NCBI RefSeq assembly: GCF_900103865.1
Contig: NZ_FNII01000003.1
Span: 186,001-250,000 of the forward strand
Direction: 5' to 3'
Origin: Vreelandella arcis
Lineage (GTDB): Bacteria > Pseudomonadota > Gammaproteobacteria > Pseudomonadales > Halomonadaceae
DNA: 64,000 nt
Positions 37,801 through 46,475 of the stretch are shown piece by piece; the stretch's first letter is position 1, and every line of letters begins with the position of its first letter. The notes beneath the pieces were generated by a model, which was not told the origin of the DNA, did no database searches, and saw only the letters and a program-made list of their open reading frames with translations. Both the position numbers and the translations under genes were made by a program.

Positions 37801-38075
37801 AGCACCTCTTTAATGCTGGGGCGGCCGGAAACATCTTTAACAAAATATTCCCGCGAGATTTCTTTTAACGGTAGAAAACCGTGGCGCTCGGCACCGAAAT
37901 CGACAAAGGCGGCTTCCAGTGAAGGTTCGACACGGGTAATTTTGCCGCGATAAATATTGGCTTTCTTTTGCTCCCGAGCACCGGACTCGATGTCCAGGTC
38001 GTACAACCGTTGTCCATCAACTAAAGCGACACGCAGCTCTTCAGGCTGGGTCGCATTGATCAGCATTCTTTTCAT
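34866..38075 (-). CDS. rne: Ribonuclease E
   Basis: Essential endonuclease for mRNA decay and rRNA/tRNA processing and scaffold of the degradosome. The 1069-aa product starts [18 protein letters not shown]. It has an S1 RNA-binding domain (about 35-120), a catalytic DNase I-like region with Asp contexts [10 protein letters not shown] and [10 protein letters not shown], and the zinc-link CPRCNGQG. The C-terminal half (from about 500) is disordered and rich in Ala, Glu, Pro and Ser, with Arg-rich patches such as RNRRRH and a terminal RRRRAH segment, likely binding RNA and degradosome partners. An ATG at 38087 would add four residues. Confidence 0.95.
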   Translation of the reverse strand: MKRMLINATQPEELRVALVDGQRLYDLDIESGAREQKKANIYRGKITRVEPSLEAAFVDFGAERHGFLPLKEISREYFVKDVSGRPSIKEVLKEGQEVIVQVDKEERGNKGAALTTFISLAGRFLVLMPNNPRAGGISRRIEGDERSQLKDAMGQLTVPDKMGLIVRTAGIGRSPEELQWDLDYLVQVWESITTEAGKRAAPFLIYRESNVIIRAMRDYLRQDIGEVLIDSPEIHAEALAFIRQVMPSYQQKIKLYADEVPLFSRFQIESQIETAYQREVKLPSGGSIVIDHTEALVSIDINSARATRGSDIEETALQTNSEAADEIARQLRLRDIGGLVVIDFIDMGPARNQREVENRMRDALKLDRARVQIGRISRFGLMEMSRQRLRPSLGETSGVVCPRCNGQGTIRDVRSLSLSIMRLIEEEAMKERSAQIRAILPVPVATYLLNEKRSVLADIESRQGVRVVLLPNPEMDTPHYDVQRLRDDHLDEDDSQTLSSFELSTESDIGKEPAPSFVPPALRAEAAVKSVAHNAPAPASLQNDPAPQGAAQTSSAGDASMLGRFMRGFAKLLGNDEQRPAPSEQNQAPAEAPAPRKAPERSPSARQESQPSRERSESTAKSESTAKNESQGPSRPTKDESSDKQSNDKRNGPSRTRNRRRHPQQDDGNNSPDNSNKPNRQKEATSASGPKEAGSDSAGKNAPPKGRQSNRDTNAAKEKEADKTSDDNSPAAKQDDGKPKRTRNNPRQRTRKQAINPSAEAEQLKLQAEAAETPSEATQPSESAADKPSDAKPETAQSTESAATESPAEKSAEPAAAQPETSVDDANDVPATTADRPTPENAKARKSTHQRRQPKKAPRQAADADASSDVANADAQAPTPTASSAPEASAPEPANAAPEQPAAEAPADAPQAPASTSMTEEQDEKASPEEVAEDSASSTPAPDATPEQTSDVEPADAVEASSEPAKSSENDQPTSAMPPAESEPKASDTPDNASPAAPESASESTAPAAEPSPETPAQPEATPTEQPEAAKSETVAEAPEKSTRRRRRAHNDPRELRKQQSQDASADSR
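36194..36229. repeat. 18-bp tandem duplication in the rne C-terminal region
   Basis: Two adjacent 18-base units (36194-36211 and 36212-36229) differ at one position. On the coding strand they encode a repeated Glu-Ser-Thr-Ala-Lys pattern in the disordered tail. It is in frame, so the protein is intact. Confidence 0.8.
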
Positions 38076-38740
38076 AATGTCTCGCATAGCGATGCGTGCC
38101 GACGAACCACCTGGGGCGTGGTGTGGCGAACCGCTGGGTGCTGCGTGCTTGTGCTCGGCGCATAGCGATGCTGACGCGTTTTACCAGGAAGGCGTGATCG
38201 CCGACCCGGCCAATTGGGCGTTGAGTACGTGGCGGAGGCAGGACATATTTCGGTGGCTGTCACGTCCATCCGGCCCTGCTGACACCGCCAACACCTGGCA
38301 TTCATCGATTCACCAACACCGACCATCGGCACGGTGTTGAACTTTGTCGTCTTAAGTGAGCAACACGTTGTGACGTTTCAGCGTTGCGGCCTAAGACGTG
38401 GCGTATTAAGCGATTGCCCACCGTTGAGGGTTGGGCATGATCTTATCTGCCGACTTCAAAAAACGGGCGGCAGAGTTACTGCATTTTATTACGGCGAGGG
38501 TAGCTAATGCGTACACTAAACCACGCCTCATGCTTTGGCCTGCGTGTTAGTCGGGCAGGCGCTGGCCGATGAGAAGATTGATACCTTATTACATAATGAC
38601 AACGCGGTGGTATCAATGATCCGCATCAGCCGGTAAGCGACTTGGAATATAACAGTAAAGCCCACTACCAGCAATTGACGCATTGGGGTTGGGTCTGCGG
38701 TAGAATGGTGTTTTAAGCCTATCATCAGGAGTGCGCGGCA
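38076..38740. other. rne-rluC divergent intergenic region and long rne leader
   Basis: 665 bases with no convincing gene. The minus strand holds a good sigma70 promoter at 38588-38616, implying an rne leader of about 500 nt. Long rne leaders in enterics mediate autoregulation by RNase E. On the plus strand TTGACG (38675-38680) and TAGAAT (38701-38706) precede rluC, but the 20-base spacing is poor. Short open frames here lack ribosome-binding sites and family resemblance. Confidence 0.6.
38588..38616 (-). promoter_or_regulatory. Predicted sigma70 promoter of rne
   Basis: Read on the minus strand: -35 TTGATA (38616-38611), a 17-base spacer and -10 TGTAAT (38593-38588), each one base from consensus. 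The start of transcription would be near 38580, about 505 nt before the rne ATG. Confidence 0.55.
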
Positions 38741-39682
38741 ATGGCCGAAGGGCGTGAAGTACAGTGGGTGGACATTGCCCCAGAGCAATCAGGCCAACGA
38801 ATCGACAATTTTTTGATGACTCGCCTTAAAGGTGCACCCCGCGCTTTGATTTACCGGATAGTACGTAAGGGTGAGGTGCGGGTGAATAAAAAGCGCATCA
38901 AAGTGGATTACCGCCTTCAAGCCGGGGATCTGGTGCGTATTCCGCCATTGCGTTTGGCGCCGCGCGACGCCGTTAAAGAAGTCAGCGACAATTTGCGGGA
39001 TCTGTTGATAGGCAGTGTCATTATGGAAGGGCCGGATTGGATGGTGCTCAATAAGCCCTCCGGGCTGGCCGTGCACGGCGGCAGTGGCGTCAAAATTGGC
39101 CTAATTGAGGCGCTGCGCCAGGTGCGCGACGATCTGACTTTCTTAGAGTTGGTGCATCGCCTAGATCGTGATACCTCGGGCTGCCTACTGCTGGCTAAAT
39201 CGCGCACGGCGCTTGTGACGTTAAACGAAGCGCTCAAAAAGCACGGAATGGATAAGCGCTATTTAGCGCTGGTTGCGGGGCGCTGGCCGGCGCGCAAAAC
39301 CTATGAGAGCGCTCGCTTGGATCGTTTTGACGCGGGCAACGGCGAGCGGCGAGTTAGAGTGGATGCCAACGGCAAGGTCTCGCGCACCCATTTTGCTGTC
39401 GTGGAAACGTTTGAAAAAGCGACGCTGATCGAAGCCGAGCCGGTAACCGGGCGCACCCACCAGATTCGCGTTCATGCGACGCATGCCGGTTATGCGTTGC
39501 TGGGTGATGACAAGTATGCCAGCCGTGAGAGTGGCATGCTGACCAAGCAGTTGGGGCTTGGCAGGCTGTTTTTGCATGCCCGGTCGTTGACTTTTCCCGA
39601 GCCTTCAAATGGTCGTCCGGTAACGGTCAAGGCGCCGTTGCCTGAGGCGCTGGAAGACGTGCTTACTCGTCTGCGTCGATAA
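38741..39682 (+). CDS. rluC: 23S rRNA pseudouridine synthase RluC
   Basis: Makes pseudouridines in 23S rRNA (positions 955, 2504 and 2580 in E. coli). The 313-aa protein has an N-terminal S4 RNA-binding domain (about 18-80: RIDNFLMTRLKGAPRALIYRIVRKGEVRVN) and the RluA-family catalytic motif HRLDRDTSG at 139-147 with Asp142 as nucleophile. It is divergent from rne as in E. coli and Pseudomonas, which supports RluC over other RluA-type paralogues. Confidence 0.93.
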   Translation: MAEGREVQWVDIAPEQSGQRIDNFLMTRLKGAPRALIYRIVRKGEVRVNKKRIKVDYRLQAGDLVRIPPLRLAPRDAVKEVSDNLRDLLIGSVIMEGPDWMVLNKPSGLAVHGGSGVKIGLIEALRQVRDDLTFLELVHRLDRDTSGCLLLAKSRTALVTLNEALKKHGMDKRYLALVAGRWPARKTYESARLDRFDAGNGERRVRVDANGKVSRTHFAVVETFEKATLIEAEPVTGRTHQIRVHATHAGYALLGDDKYASRESGMLTKQLGLGRLFLHARSLTFPEPSNGRPVTVKAPLPEALEDVLTRLRR

Positions 39683-39691
39683 GGAATCCTC

Positions 39692-40342
39692 ATGCGCTAT
39701 GAGCTGATTATCTTTGATTGGGACGGCACTTTGATGGATTCGGTGCCGCGGATTGTCTCGTGTATGCAGGCAGCGGCCATTGAGGCGGAATGGGGCGAGC
39801 TTACTCGAGCGGAGGTTGAAAACATTATTGGCTTGGGCTTGCCAGAGGCGATTGAAACCCTTTGCCCAGGGATATTGCCCGTCCAAGCGGAACGTCTGCG
39901 CGAGCGCTACGCATACCATTTTGTCCATGTCGACACCACGCCAATGCGCTTTTTCGCCGGTGTTGAAGACCATATCGCCCGTTTGCGCGTTCACCAAACG
40001 CAGCGGTTAGCAGTGGCGACGGGTAAAAGTCGCCGGGGACTCGACCGCATTTTTAGCGAGACGGGTAGCGTCGATTGGTTTAACGCCAGCCGAACCGCCG
40101 ATGAAACACGTTCGAAGCCTCACCCTCAAATGCTGATGGAATTGCTTGATGAGTTAGCGGTGCCCGTTGAACGAGCGGTCATGGTGGGTGACACCGAATA
40201 CGATATGGAAATGGCCCGGGCGTTGGAGATGCCGCGTGTTGGTGTTAGTTACGGCGTTCATTCTCCTGAGCGTTTAGCCGCTAGTGATCCGCAAAAAATT
40301 GTGCATAGCGTCGATGAATTGTTTGCGTGGCTACAAAGCTGA
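39692..40342 (+). CDS. HAD-superfamily hydrolase, phosphoglycolate phosphatase-like
   Basis: 216-aa HAD-IA phosphatase. Motif I is FDWDGTLMDS at about residues 8-17, motif III is a Lys in RSKPHPQM, and motif IV is GDTEYDMEMA. A cap domain lies between motifs I and II. It sits 9 bases after rluC and before sppA, as in Pseudomonas. The substrate cannot be told from sequence; phosphoglycolate, or a housekeeping phosphatase role, is typical of relatives. Confidence 0.86.
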   Translation: MRYELIIFDWDGTLMDSVPRIVSCMQAAAIEAEWGELTRAEVENIIGLGLPEAIETLCPGILPVQAERLRERYAYHFVHVDTTPMRFFAGVEDHIARLRVHQTQRLAVATGKSRRGLDRIFSETGSVDWFNASRTADETRSKPHPQMLMELLDELAVPVERAVMVGDTEYDMEMARALEMPRVGVSYGVHSPERLAASDPQKIVHSVDELFAWLQS

Positions 40343-40374
40343 GTTGCCATCGTGTTAAGAGGAAGACATAAGTT

Positions 40375-41484
40375 ATGAAAGATGAGGATGCGCGAAGCGA
40401 TCAGGCAGGAGATGGATCGTCTGGGACGACACAGCGAAGCGCTGAGGATCGCTGGACGCAAGGGCCCGAAATACCTCCTCAGTCAGGCAGCCAGCAAGCG
40501 GGGCAACCTGATGACGATGCCGACACGCTGCGTGAGCGCCAGCGATTAGCCCAGCTTGAGATGATGGATCATTGGATTGGCGGTGTGTTGGCGGAGCAGC
40601 GTCGCTCGCGGCGTTGGAAGCTGTTTTTCCGCTTGTTGATGCTAAGCCTGTTGGCTCTGGCGCTGGGGCTGGGTATTTATCAGTTTTATATGCCCTCGTC
40701 GGCGACCCCCACGACCCAGCCGCATCTGGGCAGGGTGGAGGTCAATGGCGTGATTGCCGAGGACGCGCCCGCCAACGCCGAGCGTATTATTGAGGGGCTG
40801 CGCAACGCCTGGGACGCCGAGGCGGCCACGGCCGTGGTGCTCCACATTAATAGCCCAGGTGGCAGTCCGGTGCAATCGCAGCGAATTTATTCCGAAATTA
40901 TGCGGCTGCGCGAGTCAGGCGATAAACCCATCGTGGCTGTTGTGGAAGATATCGGTGCTAGTGGCGCTTATTACATCGCTGCGGCCGCAGATGAAATAGT
41001 CGCCTCGCCGGTTAGTCTGGTGGGCTCGATTGGGGTGATTTATTCCGGCTTCGGGCTGCAAGAGGCAATCGACCGACTTGGCGTGGAGCGGCGTGTGCTA
41101 ACAGCAGGTGATAATAAGGCGTTTCTGGATCCTTTTCAGCCGCTTGATGACGACGCTGAAACGTTTTGGCAGGGCGTCTTAAACAGTACTCACCAGCAGT
41201 TTGTTAGTGACGTGAAAGCCGGGCGCGGTGACCGCCTTAGCGATGACGATTCGCTGTTTACCGGCTTGATATGGAGTGGCGAGCAAGCTCAGGCGTTAGG
41301 GCTGGTCGACCAGCTTGGTAGTATTGATGATGTGGCGCGGCACTACGTTGACGGCGCTCATTGGCAGGATTATACGCCGAGCCTTGATCCGTTTGATCGT
41401 TTAGCTCGACGTTTCACTCGAACCGCCGTCCAGTTGATGGGCGTGGATACCTCGCCATCACCGCTGAGTTTTCAGTCCCCTTGA
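40375..41484 (+). CDS. sppA: Signal peptide peptidase SppA-type, S49 family
   Basis: Inner-membrane serine protease that degrades cleaved signal peptides. The 369-aa protein has a hydrophilic N-terminal tail, one membrane helix at about residues 84-104, then a single S49 domain with INSPGGSPVQSQ and the nucleophile context EDIGASGAYYIAAAADEIVASP. It is shorter than the two-domain E. coli SppA, matching the 36-kDa type. Its end overlaps the converging maf gene by 13 bases. Confidence 0.88.
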   Translation: MKDEDARSDQAGDGSSGTTQRSAEDRWTQGPEIPPQSGSQQAGQPDDDADTLRERQRLAQLEMMDHWIGGVLAEQRRSRRWKLFFRLLMLSLLALALGLGIYQFYMPSSATPTTQPHLGRVEVNGVIAEDAPANAERIIEGLRNAWDAEAATAVVLHINSPGGSPVQSQRIYSEIMRLRESGDKPIVAVVEDIGASGAYYIAAAADEIVASPVSLVGSIGVIYSGFGLQEAIDRLGVERRVLTAGDNKAFLDPFQPLDDDAETFWQGVLNSTHQQFVSDVKAGRGDRLSDDDSLFTGLIWSGEQAQALGLVDQLGSIDDVARHYVDGAHWQDYTPSLDPFDRLARRFTRTAVQLMGVDTSPSPLSFQSP

Positions 41485-42086
41485 TTGACGGCTGCGCCAA
41501 GCGGGTCGAGGCCCGCCTGGCGCAGCATCTCGCAGAGCGCGATTAGCGGTAAGCCGATGAGCGCGTTGGGGTCGCGGCCCTCCAGTCGTTCGAAGAGGCT
41601 AATGCCCAGCCCTTCCATGCGAAAGCTCCCCGCGCTATCAAGTGGCTGTTCTTTGTTAACGTAAACGCTGATCTCTTCGCGGCTTAGCGGCCTGAACACA
41701 ACCTCGAAAGGCTCAACGTGAACACGGTGGGAGTTCTGGCGCGTATCCAGCAATGCTAATCCCGTGAGAAACGTGACCCGCTGGCCGGAAAATCGGTTTA
41801 GATTTTGTTCCGCGCGCTCGATGGTATGCGGCTTGCCCAGTATGTCACCCTCGAAGACAGCAACCTGGTCAGAGCCGATGATGCAGTGGTGAGTGAAGCG
41901 TTCGGCGACGGCGGCTGCTTTACTTAATGCCAACCGGTGGACCAATTGATGCGGCGTTTCACCGGCCAATGGGGTTTCGTCAATGTCGGGCGAGCAGCAC
42001 TGATAGGGCAATTGTAGGCGGTCGAGTAGCTGGCGACGTGAGCGTGAGCTTGAGGCAAGTACGAGCGCAGATGTTGCGTTTGGCAT
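41472..42086 (-). CDS. Maf-family nucleotide pyrophosphatase (YceF-like)
   Basis: 204-aa Maf/HAM1-type enzyme hydrolysing non-canonical nucleotides; the YceF subgroup prefers 7-methyl-GTP. The N-terminal LVLASSSRSRRQLLDRL substrate loop, DETP and the later SDQVAVF segment with its catalytic Asp, and the SAGSFRMEGLG motif are all present. The ATG at 42086 has AAGGAAA upstream; open codons beyond it to 42176 are unlikely. The position next to yceD favours the YceF subgroup. Confidence 0.9.
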   Translation of the reverse strand: MPNATSALVLASSSRSRRQLLDRLQLPYQCCSPDIDETPLAGETPHQLVHRLALSKAAAVAERFTHHCIIGSDQVAVFEGDILGKPHTIERAEQNLNRFSGQRVTFLTGLALLDTRQNSHRVHVEPFEVVFRPLSREEISVYVNKEQPLDSAGSFRMEGLGISLFERLEGRDPNALIGLPLIALCEMLRQAGLDPLGAAVNQGD

Positions 42087-42194
42087 GCGGTTTTCCTTAA
42101 TCGTGCTATTGGCCAAGTGGTAGCGTTTGCGCCTAGTGTACCCAAACCTAGTACCTATCCCAGCGCACGACCGCAAAGAATTGTGTTCTGGGCT

Positions 42195-42223
42195 TTGACA
42201 CCAGCATGGCGAGTGCCTATCAT
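42195..42223 (+). promoter_or_regulatory. Near-consensus sigma70 promoter directly before yceD
   Basis: TTGACA at 42195-42200 (perfect), a 17-base spacer and TATCAT at 42218-42223. The predicted start near 42230 is about 3 bases before the yceD ATG, implying a leaderless or near-leaderless mRNA for the yceD-rpmF-plsX run. Confidence 0.65.
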
Positions 42224-42232
42224 TGCGCGCCT

Positions 42233-42763
42233 ATGTCGACCTCACAAATCCCCAGCCGGGTTGAGCCTTACAAGCTTGCAGCCCGCCGCGAAAAACTCGA
42301 AGGCCTGGTGGCGCTAGATAAGCTGCCACGCCTCGCCGAAGAAACCGGCCACCAATCGGGCGACTGCCAAGTCGTGCTTGAATTCGGTGTCGATACCCAA
42401 GGGCGGCGTGAAATTCGTGGCCACTTGCAAGCAACGTTGGCGCTTCCCTGCCGCCGTTGTCTGGAGCCGCTCAGTCAAGACGTCACAAGTGACTTTCTGT
42501 TAGGAATGGTCGCTGATGAATCCTTGGCCTCGGAGCTGCCTGCTAGCCACGAGCCCGTGCTGGTGGAAAATGAACAACTGGACTTGCTGACGGTCGTTGA
42601 GGACGAGCTGATTCTCAGTCTGCCTCAAGTGGTCTATCACGACGAATCAGAGTGCCATGTTTCGGCAGAGCAACTGGTCAGCAAGACAGAAGAAGGCGGG
42701 ACAGAAGAAACAGCGCCTGCCAATCCTTTCGCGGTGCTTAGCACGCTGAAAGGCAAGAAGTAA
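42233..42763 (+). CDS. yceD: YceD family (DUF177) 23S rRNA accumulation protein
   Basis: 176-aa product beginning MSTSQIPSRVEPYKLAARREKLEG, matching the family start in Pseudomonas. It has the CRRCLEPL motif near residue 74 and an acidic C-terminal half. YceD is known to be needed for normal 23S rRNA levels and is nearly always encoded before rpmF. No ribosome-binding site precedes the ATG; a promoter ends 9 bases upstream. An in-frame ATG at 42206 would fall between the -35 and -10 elements. Confidence 0.9.
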   Translation: MSTSQIPSRVEPYKLAARREKLEGLVALDKLPRLAEETGHQSGDCQVVLEFGVDTQGRREIRGHLQATLALPCRRCLEPLSQDVTSDFLLGMVADESLASELPASHEPVLVENEQLDLLTVVEDELILSLPQVVYHDESECHVSAEQLVSKTEEGGTEETAPANPFAVLSTLKGKK

Positions 42764-42797
42764 GCACCCATAATCCGACAGACCCTGGAGTACCCCC

Positions 42798-42968
42798 ATG
42801 GCAGTTCAAAAGAATCGTAAAACTCGTTCTAAGCGCGGTATGCGTCGTAGCCATGATGCGCTGAGCGCCGCCACTTTGTCGCAAGACAAAGAAACCGGCA
42901 CCACGCACCTGCGCCACCATGTTTCCCCGGATGGCTTCTACCGCGGTCGTAAGGTTGTTGACGCATAA
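42798..42968 (+). CDS. rpmF: 50S ribosomal protein L32
   Basis: 56-aa basic ribosomal protein beginning [20 protein letters not shown], with the conserved [17 protein letters not shown]-terminal half, nearly identical in layout to E. coli L32. CTGGAG lies upstream of the ATG. It sits between yceD and plsX, linking ribosome and lipid synthesis in one run. Confidence 0.98.
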   Translation: MAVQKNRKTRSKRGMRRSHDALSAATLSQDKETGTTHLRHHVSPDGFYRGRKVVDA

Positions 42969-43010
42969 AGCGTCATTACCTATCGATACGGCTAAACGAA
43001 TGGGTGCTTT

Positions 43011-44030
43011 GTGCGCCTAGCAATTGATGTGATGGGGGGCGATGAAGGCCCCCGCGCGCTAATTGAAGGGGCTGCCAGGGCCGTTACCGACTTCCCTGGC
43101 TTGGAACTTATTCTGTTTGGTCCGCGTCAGCAGATCGAAGCTGAACGTTTACGTTTGCCGCGGCCTTTGGCTGCGGCAACGTCGCGTTTAGCGATCCATG
43201 ATGTTTCGCAAAGTGTTACCACCGACGCGACAGCCGGCTGGGTATTGCGTCATGGGCAATCGACGAGTATGGCGCAGATGCTGCGCTGTGTGGCCCTAGG
43301 TAATGCCCAGGCGGGAGTGAGTGTCGGCAATACGGCTGCTCTGGTTGCTTTAGCGCGGCGCGAGTTGGGCATGCTGTCGGGAATGTCACGGCCGGCCATC
43401 AGTACCGCTATTCCGGCTCGCTTTGGTCGGCGCTGTTATTTGCTGGATCTGGGGGCCAACGTTGACTCCCCGGCAAGTCGGCTTGTCGAATTTGCGATGA
43501 TGGGGGCCGCCATGGCCCAGCAGGTGGATGGTATCCAGCAGCCGCGCGTAGCTCTCCTAAATGTTGGCGCAGAGTCCACCAAAGGCAGTGCCAGTGTGCG
43601 GGAGGCCGATAGTCTATTGCGTGCAGCGTCTAGCCTTCCATTTGCCTATCACGGCTATGCCGAAGGCGGCGATATTTTTCAGGGGAACCTGGATGTCATC
43701 GTGTGTGACGGCTTTGCGGGTAACGCTGTATTAAAGGCTAGTGAAGGCCTTTCCGGCATGTTGGTCGAGCGCGTTCAGCTAGCGTTTGCGTCGCGCCTGA
43801 GAGGGCGCTTGGCGAGTTGGATCGCCAAGCCTGTTTTAAAGCACTTAAAACAAGAGTTAGATCCAGTGCGCTACAACGGTGCCAGTTTGTTAGGTCTGCA
43901 GGGTATTGTGGTTAAAAGCCACGGTGGAACCCATGCAGATGGTTTTTATTTCGCTATTCGCCGCGCCATGCGGGAGGTTGAACATAACCTGCCTGAGCGG
44001 CTCGCCGAGCGTTACTCTATATATGGGTAG
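43011..44030 (+). CDS. plsX: Phosphate acyltransferase PlsX
   Basis: Converts acyl-ACP to acyl-phosphate for phospholipid synthesis; a peripheral membrane enzyme. The 339-aa product starts at GTG 43011 with the typical MRLAIDVMGGDEGP and contains ASVGNTAALVALA-like and DGFAGNAVLKASEG segments. In E. coli fabH follows; here fabD is next, so fabH is not in this cluster. The start codon has only a weak upstream GGGTG site. Confidence 0.95.
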   Translation: MRLAIDVMGGDEGPRALIEGAARAVTDFPGLELILFGPRQQIEAERLRLPRPLAAATSRLAIHDVSQSVTTDATAGWVLRHGQSTSMAQMLRCVALGNAQAGVSVGNTAALVALARRELGMLSGMSRPAISTAIPARFGRRCYLLDLGANVDSPASRLVEFAMMGAAMAQQVDGIQQPRVALLNVGAESTKGSASVREADSLLRAASSLPFAYHGYAEGGDIFQGNLDVIVCDGFAGNAVLKASEGLSGMLVERVQLAFASRLRGRLASWIAKPVLKHLKQELDPVRYNGASLLGLQGIVVKSHGGTHADGFYFAIRRAMREVEHNLPERLAERYSIYG

Positions 44031-44161
44031 CGCTCAATTTACGGTGCAATAATGATGTTATTGTTCCGCACGTTAGCGGGTTATGCCTAGCCGCAAGATA
44101 TGCCCATAACCACGTCTATCGCTCAACTGAGCAAAAGCCTACAAGAGCAAAGGTGAACGAC

Positions 44162-45121
44162 ATGTATCAACCCCTTGCCCTCATTTTTCCCGGGCAGGGC
44201 TCTCAGCAGCTTGGAATGTTGCTTGAGCTTGCCGAACGTTACAGCGTCGTGGGAACGACCTTTGAGGAAGCGTCGGATGCGTTACGCTACGATTTATGGA
44301 AAGTCGTTCAAGAAGGTCCAGAAGCCTCTTTAAACGCTACCGAATGCACTCAGCCCGCGTTGCTAACCGCCAGCATAGCGATCTGGCGTGTATGGCAAGA
44401 GCTAGAGGGGCCACGCCCGACTGTTATGGCGGGGCACAGCTTGGGTGAATACAGTGCCATGGTGTGTGCGGGTGTGCTTAGCTTTGCCGAGGGCGTTAAG
44501 TTAGTTCGCCTGCGCGGCGAAGCAATGCAGCAAGCAGTTCCCGCTGGTGAAGGCGGTATGGCAGCGATTTTAGGGTTGGACGGTGCCGAAGTAGAGGCCG
44601 CTTGTGCTAGAGCCGCGCAGGGCGAGGTGGTGTCAGCCGTTAACTACAATGCGCCGGGGCAAGTCGTCATTGCCGGTGGTAAGGCAGCTGTTGAACGCGC
44701 CATTGTCGCTTGTCAGGAAGCGGGTGCTAAGCGCGCCATGCCGTTGCCGGTTTCCGTGCCTTCCCATTGTGCCCTTATGCGCCCAGCGGCAGATCACCTG
44801 GCGAGTGCAATGCAGGATATTGAGTTGCGTCCTCCGCGTTATACCGTCATCCAAAACGTTGATGCCCAAGCGCATGCCGATGTCGAAACGTTGCGTACAC
44901 GGTTGATTGAACAGCTTTACCAGCCGGTCCGCTGGACCTCTTGTGTTGAAGCGATGGCGGCCCAAGGCGCTAATGTGTTTATTGAGTGTGGGCCAGGCAA
45001 AGTCCTCACTGGTTTGAACAAGCGCATCGTACGTGGCAGTAAAAGCTTGGCAGTCAACGATCCCGATAGCCTCGACGCGGCGCTTGAGTTAGCCCGCGAA
45101 GCGTTGGCTGATAACGCATGA
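44162..45121 (+). CDS. fabD: Malonyl-CoA:ACP transacylase FabD
   Basis: Loads malonyl groups onto ACP for fatty acid synthesis. The 319-aa product begins with FPGQGSQQLGML; the nucleophile Ser lies in GHSLGEYSAM near residue 94, and the catalytic His context VPSHCALM near 203. The ATG at 44162 has AAAGG about 8 bases upstream; an in-frame GTG 9 bases earlier is less likely. The 131-base gap from plsX holds an inverted repeat. Confidence 0.95.
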   Translation: MYQPLALIFPGQGSQQLGMLLELAERYSVVGTTFEEASDALRYDLWKVVQEGPEASLNATECTQPALLTASIAIWRVWQELEGPRPTVMAGHSLGEYSAMVCAGVLSFAEGVKLVRLRGEAMQQAVPAGEGGMAAILGLDGAEVEAACARAAQGEVVSAVNYNAPGQVVIAGGKAAVERAIVACQEAGAKRAMPLPVSVPSHCALMRPAADHLASAMQDIELRPPRYTVIQNVDAQAHADVETLRTRLIEQLYQPVRWTSCVEAMAAQGANVFIECGPGKVLTGLNKRIVRGSKSLAVNDPDSLDAALELAREALADNA

Positions 45122-45176
45122 TAAGTGGTGAGTTTCCGCTATCCTTGCTTGTTAACATAGCGAAAGGCAGAACCTT

Positions 45177-45920
45177 ATGACCGAAGAACGTAGAGTTGCC
45201 CTGGTCACCGGGGCCAGCCGTGGCATTGGCCGAGCGGTTGCATACGAGCTAAGCCGCCAGGGGCGAATCGTCGTCGGCACGGCAACCTCCGAGACGGGTG
45301 CTGAAAAAATCGATGCTGATTTTGCGGCTCAAGGCATTGAAGGGGCAGGCTTGTGCCTTGATGTTACGGATCAGTCGAGCATTGATAGTGTGTTAAAAAC
45401 CATCGCTGAGCGGTTTGCAGCACCGACCATCTTGGTCAACAATGCGGGCATCACGCGTGACAATTTGTTGATGCGTATGAAAGAAGACGAGTGGGATTCG
45501 GTGATGGATACCAATCTAAAGTCTGTTTATCGGGTCAGTAAGGCGTGTCTGCGAGGGATGACCAAGGCGCGATTTGGGCGTATTGTGTCGATCAGTTCGG
45601 TAGTGGCGACCATGGGCAACTTAGGCCAAACTAACTATGCGGCGGCCAAGGCTGGCATGGAAGGCTTTAGCCGAGCACTGGCCCGCGAAGTGGCGTCGAG
45701 GGCTATTACGGTCAATTCGGTAGCACCTGGTTTTATTGCCACCGACATGACCGAAGCACTACCTGAAGCGCAGCACGAGATGCTGCTAAAACAAATTCCG
45801 TTGTCGCGGTTAGGCTCACCGGAAGAAATAGCCGCTGCCGTTGGTTTTTTAGCCAGTGATGCGGCAGGATATATCACCGGTGAGACGCTACACGTTAATG
45901 GCGGCATGAATATGCGTTGA
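45177..45920 (+). CDS. fabG: 3-oxoacyl-ACP reductase FabG
   Basis: NADPH-dependent ketoreductase of type II fatty acid synthesis. The 247-aa SDR protein has the cofactor motif TGASRGIG at 12-19, NNAG near residue 86 and the Ser-Tyr-Lys catalytic set in ISSVVATMGNLGQTNYAAAK (Tyr near 151). It lies between fabD and acpP, which supports FabG over other SDR enzymes. Confidence 0.96.
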   Translation: MTEERRVALVTGASRGIGRAVAYELSRQGRIVVGTATSETGAEKIDADFAAQGIEGAGLCLDVTDQSSIDSVLKTIAERFAAPTILVNNAGITRDNLLMRMKEDEWDSVMDTNLKSVYRVSKACLRGMTKARFGRIVSISSVVATMGNLGQTNYAAAKAGMEGFSRALAREVASRAITVNSVAPGFIATDMTEALPEAQHEMLLKQIPLSRLGSPEEIAAAVGFLASDAAGYITGETLHVNGGMNMR

Positions 45921-45938
45921 TGGCCTTTCGTTTGGCGG

Positions 45939-45965
45939 TTGCGTCAACTTAAGGGCGTCTATAAA
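45939..45965 (+). promoter_or_regulatory. Possible acpP promoter
   Basis: TTGCGT at 45939-45944 and TATAAA at 45960-45965 with a 15-base spacer, shorter than ideal. acpP is usually expressed from its own strong promoter, so a promoter in this 124-base gap is expected; this one is tentative. Confidence 0.35.
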
Positions 45966-46044
45966 CTACCCCGCAGCTTTTGGCTTGCGGTTCCCAAATA
46001 GCTGGTAATCCAATACGGCTAATGTGAATGACTGGAGTACGTTG

Positions 46045-46278
46045 ATGAGTACTATTGAAGAGCGCGTAAAGAAAGTAGTAGCTGAGCGTCTGAACGTTAA
46101 AGAAGAAGATATCCAGAACAGCTCTTCCTTTACCGAAGATCTGGGTGCTGACTCGCTTGACACAGTTGAGCTCGTCATGGCGCTGGAAGAAGAATTCGAC
46201 ACTGAGATTCCGGACGAAGAAGCCGAGAAAATCACCACGGTTCAAGAAGCCATCGACTACGTTAACGCCCATCAGTAA
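46045..46278 (+). CDS. acpP: Acyl carrier protein AcpP
   Basis: Small acidic carrier of growing acyl chains; phosphopantetheine attaches to Ser37 in [10 protein letters not shown]. The 77-aa product matches E. coli ACP in length. GGAG lies 7 bases before the ATG at 46045; an in-frame GTG/ATG further upstream (46024) has no site. A strong terminator follows, so much of its mRNA is probably monocistronic. Confidence 0.98.
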   Translation: MSTIEERVKKVVAERLNVKEEDIQNSSSFTEDLGADSLDTVELVMALEEEFDTEIPDEEAEKITTVQEAIDYVNAHQ

Positions 46279-46330
46279 GGGCTCGTTGATGTACTGAGCT
46301 TGGGTAGGTGGCTTGATATCTACCCGCTTT

Positions 46331-46362
46331 AAAAAGCCGTCCTTCCATGGGACGGCTTTTTT
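46331..46362 (+). terminator. Rho-independent terminator after acpP
   Basis: An 11-bp stem, AAAAGCCGTCC at 46332-46342 with GGACGGCTTTT at 46350-46360, a 7-base loop and a six-T run. Confidence 0.92.
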
Positions 46363-46475
46363 GCTTTGCGGTCACACTGAATATAACGTTCAATCTCCGT
46401 TATACTAGCGGCAACATTGGCTGCAGCTAATGACCCATCAGGGTTGAGTCACCATGGATGCCTGGAGGAAAGTTA

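Noticed and set aside
38072-38332. 86-codon minus-strand frame in the rne leader
   Set aside because: No family resemblance and no ribosome-binding site; kept only as part of the leader region.
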